Source of the DNA: an uncultured Collinsella sp.
Lineage (GTDB): Bacteria > Actinomycetota > Coriobacteriia > Coriobacteriales > Coriobacteriaceae
NCBI GenBank assembly: GCA_902489945.1
Contig: CABUBZ010000034.1
Location: 1-21,124 of the forward strand
Reading direction: 5' to 3'
DNA: 21,124 nt
Shown: positions 7,813 through 14,193 of the stretch, piece after piece
Position numbering within the stretch: position 1 is the stretch's first letter
Layout of the letters: the number at the start of each line of letters is the position of its first letter
Position numbers and translations under genes: made by a program
The notes under the pieces: model-generated
Database searches by the model: none
Seen by the model: only the letters and a program-made list of their open reading frames with translations
What the model was told of the DNA's origin: nothing

Positions 7813-8163
7813 TTACTCCTTGGGGAAAACGAGGCCGTCAATGCAAACGTCAACGCGCTCGACCTCGACGCCCACCTGGGCATCGATGGCGGCGACCACG
7901 GCGGCGCGAACGGCCTCGGCGAGTTTCTTGAACGGATAGCCAAAGAACACCACGACGCGCACGGTAAGTGCGAGCTTGTCGCCGACGACCTCAGCCTCGA
8001 CCGCCGGCTCGGAAGCCGGGGCCTTGGACGAGAGCATCATGGAGACAAGGTTGGTGGCAAGGTCCTTGACGCCAACGGAGGCGATGCCCTCGACATCCGA
8101 CACGGCGCGGGAGACGATGGCGGTCAGAACATCGGGCGAAATGCCGATGCCGTCAATCTTGAT
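7813..8163 (-). CDS. Asp23/Gls24 family protein, apparent non-AUG start
   Basis: A small envelope-stress/cell-wall-associated family (DUF322), found between efp and nusB in many Gram-positive bacteria. Its exact role here is unknown. The first ordinary start codon is a GTG at 8103 (96 residues), but it has no ribosome binding site and would remove conserved family sequence. Reading upstream in frame gives IKIDGIGISPDVLTAIVSRA before that GTG, which matches the normal Asp23 N-terminus. Upstream of this there is a strong AGGAGG (8169-8174) and an in-frame stop at 8173-8175, with no ATG, GTG or TTG between. ATC at 8163 (five bases after the site) or ATT at 8157 would then start the protein. Start is set at 8163, giving 116 residues. 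Confidence 0.72.
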   Translation of the reverse strand: MKIDGIGISPDVLTAIVSRAVSDVEGIASVGVKDLATNLVSMMLSSKAPASEPAVEAEVVGDKLALTVRVVVFFGYPFKKLAEAVRAAVVAAIDAQVGVEVERVDVCIDGLVFPKE

Positions 8164-8188
8164 TGAGTCCTCCTAGAAGAGTTGGTTG

Positions 8189-8752
8189 CTAGACGCGGGA
8201 GACGAACTTGCCGTCGCGGGTGTCAACCTTGATGACCTCGCCCTCGTTGAGGTACATGGGGACCTGGATGACAGCGCCGGTATCGATCGTGGCCGGCTTG
8301 GTGGAACCCTGGACGGTATCGCCCTTAAAGCCCGGGTCGGTCTGGACGATGGTGGTCTCGATGAACATCGGCGGAGTCACGCCCATGAGCTCATCGTCGG
8401 CAAAGAGCAGCTGGCAGATGTCGTTCTCGCGCAGCCACTTGGAGTTCTCGCCCACCATGTCCTCGGGAACGGGAACCTGCTCATAGGTCTCATTGTCCAT
8501 GAAGATGTAGTCGGTACCATCGTTGTAGAGGTACTGGAACTCACGGGTGGTGAGCATGACGCTCTCGAACTTGGTGCCGGCGTTGCAGGTGTTCTCGACG
8601 ACGCGGCCGCTCTTGATGTCGCGGGTCTTATAGCGCACAAACGCGCCGCCCTTGCCCGGCTTGACATGCTGGAACTCGACGATGGTGTAGACCTTGTCCT
8701 TAATGCGGAGACCGAGGCCGTTCTTGAAGTCGGCGGTAGAAATGGTAGGCAT
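8189..8752 (-). CDS. efp: Elongation factor P
   Basis: EF-P binds between the P and E sites of the ribosome and rescues stalling at consecutive prolines. The 187-residue protein has the KOW-like N-terminal domain followed by two OB-fold domains, the normal size and layout. The tip loop reads HVKPGKGGAF, placing Lys34 at the position modified in other bacteria. Whether it is modified here cannot be told, as no epmA/epmB or similar gene is in view. The start at 8752 (MPTISTADFKNGLGL) fits the family, with AAAGG upstream; the reading frame extends 11 codons further but without support. It is the first gene of the unit, behind a TATAAT box. Confidence 0.97.
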   Translation of the reverse strand: MPTISTADFKNGLGLRIKDKVYTIVEFQHVKPGKGGAFVRYKTRDIKSGRVVENTCNAGTKFESVMLTTREFQYLYNDGTDYIFMDNETYEQVPVPEDMVGENSKWLRENDICQLLFADDELMGVTPPMFIETTIVQTDPGFKGDTVQGSTKPATIDTGAVIQVPMYLNEGEVIKVDTRDGKFVSRV

Positions 8753-8809
8753 AGCGACCTTTCTTGTTATGGGCAGAACGCACAAGCGTCCAAATTACAT
8801 ACGACCGAA

Positions 8810-8815
8810 ATTATA
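8810..8815 (-). promoter_or_regulatory. Promoter -10 box for the efp operon
   Basis: A perfect TATAAT on the minus strand, about 58 bases before the efp ATG and downstream of the pepP terminator. The -35 region is poor (no good match to TTGACA at 16-18 bases). It is the best start point for the efp-to-recN transcript. Confidence 0.6.
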
Positions 8816-8848
8816 CACTTGCAGACGGCGCCTGCAGCGAGCGCATAA

Positions 8849-8889
8849 AAAGAGAACGCGGGGCGCCCGAATCATTTCGAACGCCCCGC
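8849..8889 (-). terminator. Terminator between pepP and efp
   Basis: GCGGGGCG (8858-8865) pairs perfectly with CGCCCCGC (8882-8889), with a further four-base inner stem (8868-8871 with 8876-8879). On the minus strand it is followed by a T-rich stretch, TTCTCTTTTTAT. It would end transcripts coming through pepP. Confidence 0.8.
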
Positions 8890-8911
8890 CCCAAACTATC
8901 TACGAAGTAGA

Positions 8912-10042
8912 CTAGCAATCGATGACGTGGAGGTCATGCGGCGTCTTGGTGAAGGGCTCGTAGCCGTTCTCGGTGACCACGCCGTAGTCCTCCAGGCGCA
9001 CGCCGCCCACACCGGGCAGGTACACGCCGGGCTCCATGGTGACAACCGAGCCGACCTCGATGATGTTCTTGCTGCGGTTGAAGTTGGGCAGCTCGTGGAT
9101 GTCGATGCCAACGCCGTGACCCAGACCATGGTTGTAGTAATCGCCATAGCCGGCATCGCCGATGATCTTCTTGGAAAGCTTGAAAATGTCGTTGCCCTCG
9201 ACGCCCGGATGGATGGCGGCGACACACTCCTCGTGGGTGCGGCGCACGAGCGCGTACAGGTCGAGCTGCTCCTGGGTAGGCTCGCCCATAACAACGGTGC
9301 GCGTCATGTCGGAACGATAGTCGCAGTATCCCGCGCCGTAATCCATAAGGACGAAGTCGCCCTTCTCGATCACGCGGTCGCTCGGCACGGCGTGCGGGTT
9401 GGCGGTGTTGGGACCGCTCGCCACGATAGAGCCAAAGGCCAGGCTGTCGGCTCCGTTGGCGAACATAAAGTTCTCGAGCTCGTTGCGTACCTGCTTCTCG
9501 GTCATACCGGGCTTAATAAAGCCGAGCATGTGCTGGAAGGCGGCATCGGTGATCGACTGCGCATGGCGCATGAGCTCAATCTCCTCGGCGTCCTTGATGG
9601 CGCGCATCTTGCGGATATCGTCGTGCATCAGCGGCAGCATACAGGCGACGGAACGGTCCTCCAGGCCGCGCTGAATACCCTGGTAGAAATTAATCTGCAT
9701 ATCGTCCTCGACAGCGCAGACGCGGCATTTGTTGGCCGCGATCTTGCCGGCGACCCAACCGGGGATGGTGCCCTCATCCATGTCGTAGACCCAGGGGCTG
9801 CCGGCTGGCGTGTTCTCCTCAAAGCTGTTGAGGTAGCGCGAGTCGGTGTGGAACAGGCACTGGTCGGCCGTAATAAACGCAGCGTGCGGGAACTCGAAGG
9901 TGTAGTCGAAGACGCCCTTCACGCCCGTAAGCCAACGAAGGTTGGCCTCGTCGCGCACCACGATGGCGTCGTAGCCACGCTCGACCATCAGGGCACGGAC
10001 ACGCTCGATACGACCGGCAGGACCGGCAGCAAACTCAGACAT
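8912..10042 (-). CDS. pepP: M24 Xaa-Pro aminopeptidase family protein
   Basis: A cytoplasmic metallopeptidase that removes an N-terminal residue preceding proline. The 376-residue protein has a creatinase-like N-terminal domain (about 1-145) and the pita-bread M24 catalytic domain (about 150-376). The five metal ligands are all recognisable: Asp234 (MDYGAG), Asp245 (SDMTRT), His309 (HGLGHGVG), Glu337 (MEPG) and Glu351 (LEDYG). Two divalent metals, often manganese, are expected. GAAAGGA precedes the ATG. A possible -10 (TATATT, 10071 to 10066 on minus) lies just upstream, so the gene may have its own promoter. Its place before efp is the common Gram-positive arrangement, and it works logically with EF-P in handling proline-rich peptides, although that link is inference. 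Confidence 0.94.
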   Translation of the reverse strand: MSEFAAGPAGRIERVRALMVERGYDAIVVRDEANLRWLTGVKGVFDYTFEFPHAAFITADQCLFHTDSRYLNSFEENTPAGSPWVYDMDEGTIPGWVAGKIAANKCRVCAVEDDMQINFYQGIQRGLEDRSVACMLPLMHDDIRKMRAIKDAEEIELMRHAQSITDAAFQHMLGFIKPGMTEKQVRNELENFMFANGADSLAFGSIVASGPNTANPHAVPSDRVIEKGDFVLMDYGAGYCDYRSDMTRTVVMGEPTQEQLDLYALVRRTHEECVAAIHPGVEGNDIFKLSKKIIGDAGYGDYYNHGLGHGVGIDIHELPNFNRSKNIIEVGSVVTMEPGVYLPGVGGVRLEDYGVVTENGYEPFTKTPHDLHVIDC

Positions 10043-10174
10043 GCAGATTCCTTTCTTGTTGTCTCAATATAGACGGGACGGGCCTCAACCGAACGACGGA
10101 ATCGCATGCGATCCGCAACCGATTGAAAACCCGCCCCTCAACATGATACGAAAGACGATGGAAGTCAATAAATC

Positions 10175-11284
10175 TTAGAGAAGTTCTTTACGAGAAGCCA
10201 AGTAGGCGTGAGCATGGCGCTCAAGAACCTCGTCCTCGACGCTCGTTAGGCGAATGGCGCCGAGCGCCGCGGGCAGCGGCAGCATGCTGCGGTTCGAGCG
10301 GACAAACTGCTGTCTGCGGAACTCCTCGATATATGCGGCAGGCTCCAAGTCGAAGGCAAGCTCCTCGATGCCAAAGTCCTCCAGGCAGTCATCGAGATCA
10401 AACACATAGTCGATATCGAAGTCGCAGGCATCGTGTGCTAGGCGCGCCTCAAAGCGCATGCCCTCGGACAACAGCTGGTAGGCAGGGACCTGCGAAGCGG
10501 CATCGCCCAAGCAAGCGCGCAGGGTGCGCTCCCCCGTCTTGCCAAAATCGAGCGCATGGCGAGCGCTCGGGTTCGTGGCCGTCAGCACGTCCTTGCGGGC
10601 AGTCTGAGACCATTGAACGGCATTGACGAGTGCGACCTCCTCGCCCGCGAGAATCTCGGGGACGGTCTCAGTAAACTGATTCCAGCGGGACTTGCTGCTC
10701 GAAAGCATGGTGCCAACAAGTACCGCATAGCCGAACTTGAGGTCCTCGGGTTCCGCCTCGCGAACAAGGTCGAGGTCACACACAACCAAGCCCGGTTCGG
10801 GACGGAACGCGATAGCGGGAAGCGCATTGGTCAACGAGGCGACGAGCGGCTTCATGGTCGTCGCGACCGTGAGCATGGCGTCGAAGGTCGTCGGCAGCAG
10901 CGCGCACTCGGTTCGGCCACACCACTGGTTGGCGCACCAGCCAACAACCGAACAGGTTGCGGCATCGCCAACAGCGACAACCAGATCGTCGCAGGTGATG
11001 CGGTTGGCAGACAGGGCGCCAAAGATAGCATCGGCGTCGGCCAGCGTGGCACCAGCAGGCGAAACCTCGAGGACGAGCAGCGACGCGGCAAAACCAGCGT
11101 CGACCAGCGCATGCTCGACGACCTCACCAAAACGCTCGGATGTGGCGTCGTTCCAAACCACCATCGCGCGCTTAGGCTTGCCCACGGCCGAGGCAAACAT
11201 GCGCGGCAGCTCATCGAACGCGCCCAATCCGACGCGGACATCGACACTGCGGTTTTGGAAATTGATCAGTTGACGGCGAATCAT
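10175..11284 (-). CDS. AroB-like protein with degenerate active site
   Basis: The 369-residue protein aligns along its length with 3-dehydroquinate synthase and sits right after aroK, where aroB belongs. Matching blocks include LLPTTFDAML for the family's VPTTLLAQVD and GLVVCDLDLV for the strand before the helical domain. Yet key residues are lost. The NAD-binding GGGVxGD reads VGDAATC, the lysine-bearing GGKTxVN/GKN region reads TVATTMKPLVASLTN, the metal ligand Glu in GLAEVIK reads GYAVLVG, and the two metal-binding histidines (GHTFGHA and HGEAV) read GKTGERT and SEGMR. Synthase activity looks unlikely. The frame is intact and long, so it may be a pseudoenzyme with another role. The ATG overlaps the aroK stop (ATGA), so the two are translationally coupled. 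Confidence 0.75.
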   Translation of the reverse strand: MIRRQLINFQNRSVDVRVGLGAFDELPRMFASAVGKPKRAMVVWNDATSERFGEVVEHALVDAGFAASLLVLEVSPAGATLADADAIFGALSANRITCDDLVVAVGDAATCSVVGWCANQWCGRTECALLPTTFDAMLTVATTMKPLVASLTNALPAIAFRPEPGLVVCDLDLVREAEPEDLKFGYAVLVGTMLSSSKSRWNQFTETVPEILAGEEVALVNAVQWSQTARKDVLTATNPSARHALDFGKTGERTLRACLGDAASQVPAYQLLSEGMRFEARLAHDACDFDIDYVFDLDDCLEDFGIEELAFDLEPAAYIEEFRRQQFVRSNRSMLPLPAALGAIRLTSVEDEVLERHAHAYLASRKELL

Positions 11285-11814
11285 AGCAGTCCACGCTCCA
11301 AAAGCATCTCGGCACAAAGGTAGGAAACGTCCTCGAAGGACTTGTTGCGAATATCAAGGGTAATATCGGCGGCCTGGCGATACAGCGGACGACGATGCTC
11401 AAACAGGCGCGCGGCATGCTCGGGCGAACGGAAATCGGGGCGCGTGTCGGACCGACGAATCTGGCGAATCGAATCCTCGAAGTCGCCCTCGAGGTACACG
11501 CACGTACCCATTTCGTGCATCAGCTCAATATTCACCGGCGTCTCGACGATACCGCCCCCGCACGAAACCAACAGGCTGCGCTCGCTTTGGAGCGAACGGA
11601 GCGCCGAGGTCTCGAGCTCGCGAAAACGATCCTCGCCCTCGGTCTCAAAAATCTCGGTTACCGACTTGCCGCAACGGCGCACGACCAGGCGGTCGGTATC
11701 GATAAAACGCCGCTTGAACATAGTGCCGACGTTGCGCGCAAGCGTCGATTTGCCCGCGCCCAAAAAGCCGATAAAGAAGATATGGTCGCAGCCGTGTTTG
11801 ATGTGCTGAGACAT
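11281..11814 (-). CDS. aroK: Shikimate kinase
   Basis: Shikimate kinase phosphorylates shikimate with ATP in the route to chorismate. The 177-residue protein is of usual size. It has the P-loop GFLGAGKST (16-24), the FIDTDRLV strand with the shikimate/Mg aspartate, the arginine in EDRFRELE, the shikimate-binding SCGGGIV and a lid region ending in HRRPLYRQAAD. All main binding residues appear present, in contrast to the adjacent degenerate aroB-like gene. It starts eight bases after the yqeG stop. No aroC, aroA, aroE or aroQ is seen nearby, so the rest of the pathway is either elsewhere or missing. Confidence 0.92.
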   Translation of the reverse strand: MSQHIKHGCDHIFFIGFLGAGKSTLARNVGTMFKRRFIDTDRLVVRRCGKSVTEIFETEGEDRFRELETSALRSLQSERSLLVSCGGGIVETPVNIELMHEMGTCVYLEGDFEDSIRQIRRSDTRPDFRSPEHAARLFEHRRPLYRQAADITLDIRNKSFEDVSYLCAEMLLERGLL

Positions 11815-11822
11815 GGCGAAAC

Positions 11823-12320
11823 CTATTCCTCGCAGGGAAGGTCGCGCAGGGCCCGGCGCTCAAAGATACGGAAGATCTGCGTGTACCACAGGTCCTGGGT
11901 TGCCTGCGGCTTAACCAGGATAGTATCGACGCCGGCAAAATTGCCGCTCCACACGTCCGTGTAGAGCTGATCACCGATCAGCACCGCCTCGTCGGCCGTG
12001 GCGCCGAGGCGTTTAAGACCCGCCTTGAGGGCAAACGGCGCCGGCTTCATGGCGTGGCTGATGGCCTCGAGTCCCAGCTCGCGTGCAGAGCTCATGACCT
12101 GGTCGCGATGCCAGTTGTTGGACACCATGCACAGCTTAAAGCCTTTGGCGCGGGCGGCATCGAGCCAAGCGGAAACCGCGGCGGGAACCTGCTCGGTGTC
12201 GCGCGGCACCAGGGTGTTATCGCGATCGAGCAGAATGGCGCGTTTGCCGTCGGCCCACAGGGCATCAAGGTCGATGCGATCGACCGAGGCAACGTATCGT
12301 TTGGGGCTAAAAATCCTCAT
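11823..12320 (-). CDS. YqeG-family HAD phosphatase (class IIIA)
   Basis: A 165-residue protein of the HAD superfamily, subfamily IIIA (YqeG; related to the yeast Gep4 phosphatidylglycerophosphate phosphatase). The nucleophile motif is LLDRDNTLVP (DxDxT), motif II is MVSNN, the lysine motif is in MKPAP, and the acidic motif is IGDQLYTDV. The substrate in bacteria is not settled. The start is set at the ATG at 12320 (MRIFSPKRYVASVD), one base after the mltG stop. The frame extends 75 codons further upstream, but that part lies over mltG and its Arg/Ser/Thr-rich sequence looks like a shadow. It is probably translated by coupling to mltG. Confidence 0.88.
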   Translation of the reverse strand: MRIFSPKRYVASVDRIDLDALWADGKRAILLDRDNTLVPRDTEQVPAAVSAWLDAARAKGFKLCMVSNNWHRDQVMSSARELGLEAISHAMKPAPFALKAGLKRLGATADEAVLIGDQLYTDVWSGNFAGVDTILVKPQATQDLWYTQIFRIFERRALRDLPCEE

Positions 12321-12321
12321 G

Positions 12322-13755
12322 CTAATTCCAAGACTGTTGATGCTCTTCGTAGGTTTGCGAGAAGTACTCCTCGTCCTGCGTAATGTAGAAATACAGGTCA
12401 TCGGAGTCGGTCGGCTCAAGCGTGGCCTTGAGTGCCTCGAGCGACGGAGAGCAGATGGGAGTGGGCGGCAGGCCCTCATGCTTATAGGTGTTATACGGGC
12501 TATCGCTCTGCAGGTCGTCGGCGGTAACCTCGCCACCGGTGACATACATCATGGTCGCATCGCTGTTGAGATAGCGCAGACCGTCGAGCTTGCCGGCAAG
12601 GCGGTTGTAGAAGACCGAGGCCACGTGCGCACGTTGATCGGCGTTGAGGCCCTCGCGCTCAACGATAGAGGCCAAGTTGACGATGTCGTAGTCGGACATC
12701 TCCACACCATAGCGCTCCTTGATCTTGGCTTCGCAGCTCGCAAAGTCAAGCGACTTGTACTCGGTCTTAAACTGATCGAGCATAGCGCGAATCACGTCAT
12801 CGGCCGTCGGCGAATCGCCCAACGAATAAGTCTTGGGGAACAAGAAACCCTCAAGCGAGTCGTTGGCGGCGCCCTTAAGGAAGCTATAGTCGTCCACGTA
12901 GTTGGAGGCCTTAGCCTGGTTGAGGAAGTCTTCCTTAGAGATGCCATCGTAGGCCTGGGCCACACGGTCGGCGACTTGATCGACCGTTAGGCCCTCAGGG
13001 ATAGTCAGCGCATTGGAGCCCGCGTTGGGACCTTCCATGAGCTGCTGAACAACCTTGGTCGCATCCATGAGTGTGGTGAACGAATAGGTACCAGGCTTGA
13101 GCGACATATCGGCGTTGAGCTTTTTCACCGCCGCATAATAATCTTTGGGATTTTCGACGATATGGTTCTCGGAGAGAATCGAAGCGATGCTGTCACCCGA
13201 GGCACCATCGGGAATCGAGATAGTAACCTGCTGGCCTGCAACGACTTTCGCATCCTCACCGGCAAAGAAGCCTTTGACGGCTGGCACGACAAAGAAAACG
13301 ATCGCGACAAGCGCAAGCACGGCGACGACGCCACCGATAATCATAGGCACCGGGGAGCTTTTCTTTTGGGCACCACGGCGAGCGTGCGTGTTATAGCTCG
13401 AGCGCGTGGCCGGAGCAACGCCGTGCGAGCCGCGAGCGTGATGCGAATGTGATTGGGGGGCCTGCGTTCGCTGGGTAGGTGCCTGCTGCTTAAAGCGGGT
13501 ACCGCCAACAGGCTGGGCCGTACGAGCAGTGGGGTGCTGAGCCGCGTGAGAAGCCGGATGCTGAACCGAACGAGCAGAAGGCTGCTGACCCGTCCGTTGA
13601 ACAGGTTGGACCGAACGAGAGAAGGACTGCGCCGGGCGCGCGGCAGGCTGAGCTGCGCGCTGCATCGGCTGTGCCGGACGCTGGCAAGGCTGGGCAGGGC
13701 GCGACGCCGGCTGACGTGTACGATTCGGCTGGCGCGGATCGGGAGCGCTAGGCAT
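12322..13755 (-). CDS. mltG: Endolytic murein transglycosylase MltG
   Basis: MltG cleaves newly made glycan strands at the outer face of the membrane and so sets their length. The 477-residue protein begins with about 115 cytoplasmic residues of low complexity rich in Pro, Gln, Arg and Ala, with imperfect AQP/QRPAQ-type repeats. One membrane helix follows (about 137-159), then the YceG domain. The catalytic Glu is Glu366 in LASIVEREG, and the family C-terminal block NTYKHEGLPPTPICSPS is present. The start at 13755 (MPSAPDPRQPN) has a perfect AGGAGG seven bases upstream, inside the end of ruvX, which it overlaps by eight bases. The pairing ruvX-mltG next to alaS is common in Gram-positive genomes. 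Confidence 0.95.
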   Translation of the reverse strand: MPSAPDPRQPNRTRQPASRPAQPCQRPAQPMQRAAQPAARPAQSFSRSVQPVQRTGQQPSARSVQHPASHAAQHPTARTAQPVGGTRFKQQAPTQRTQAPQSHSHHARGSHGVAPATRSSYNTHARRGAQKKSSPVPMIIGGVVAVLALVAIVFFVVPAVKGFFAGEDAKVVAGQQVTISIPDGASGDSIASILSENHIVENPKDYYAAVKKLNADMSLKPGTYSFTTLMDATKVVQQLMEGPNAGSNALTIPEGLTVDQVADRVAQAYDGISKEDFLNQAKASNYVDDYSFLKGAANDSLEGFLFPKTYSLGDSPTADDVIRAMLDQFKTEYKSLDFASCEAKIKERYGVEMSDYDIVNLASIVEREGLNADQRAHVASVFYNRLAGKLDGLRYLNSDATMMYVTGGEVTADDLQSDSPYNTYKHEGLPPTPICSPSLEALKATLEPTDSDDLYFYITQDEEYFSQTYEEHQQSWN

Positions 13756-14176
13756 GCGAAACCTCCTCGTTTTTACGATCAAGCCACGTCTGCAAAAACA
13801 GGCTGGCGGCAATCATGTCAATCTTGCCCCTCATCTGTTTTTCGTTGAGGCCCTGCTCGCGCAGGATACGCTTTGCCTCTTGCGAGGACAGGCGCTCGTC
13901 CTCAAACTCCAACGGAAGATCGAGCTCGTCGGCAATCTTTTGCGCAACAGCGGCAACGCGCTCGGCCTGGGGACCGGGCTCACCGGCCATGGTCAGGGGA
14001 CGCCCACTTACCAGGATATCGGGCTCATAGTCCTCGACCAGGTAGCGGAACGTCTTGGCCATACCGGTGACCTCTGCAGCCGGGAGCACCTTGACAGGCA
14101 TCGCCATCTTGCCATCACGGCTCGAAACGGCGATGCCGATCCTGGTCTCCCCTATGTCCAGCGCAAGCGCGACCAC
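13748..14176 (-). CDS. ruvX: RuvX/YqgF putative pre-16S rRNA nuclease or resolvase
   Basis: The YqgF family has an RNase H-like fold. It is known for trimming the 16S rRNA 5' end in E. coli and for Holliday-junction resolvase activity in other species. This 142-residue protein has the first catalytic aspartate in ALDIGETRIGIAVSS (Asp7), a strand-helix block ILVSGRPLTMAGE, the second acidic residue in FEDERLSSQEA, and the last in KIDMIAASLFLQ. It uses a GTG start 17 bases after the alaS stop, with a weak AGGTAG ribosome binding site. Its 3' end supplies the ribosome binding site of mltG. Which biochemical role dominates here is not decided by the sequence. Confidence 0.92.
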   Translation of the reverse strand: MVALALDIGETRIGIAVSSRDGKMAMPVKVLPAAEVTGMAKTFRYLVEDYEPDILVSGRPLTMAGEPGPQAERVAAVAQKIADELDLPLEFEDERLSSQEAKRILREQGLNEKQMRGKIDMIAASLFLQTWLDRKNEEVSHA

Positions 14177-14193
14177 AGCGACTACCTAGATTC

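Noticed and set aside
8927..10072. 381-codon plus-strand frame opposite pepP
   Set aside because: Shadow of an M24 peptidase with all five metal ligands.
10097..10115. Palindrome ATCGCATGCGAT with short flanking pairs between aroB and pepP
   Set aside because: No T-run follows on the minus strand, so it is not a convincing terminator, and there is no evidence for a regulator.
12321..12545. 75-codon N-terminal extension of the YqeG reading frame
   Set aside because: Lies entirely over mltG and has shadow-like Arg/Ser/Thr-rich sequence; ATG at 12320 gives a normal YqeG start.
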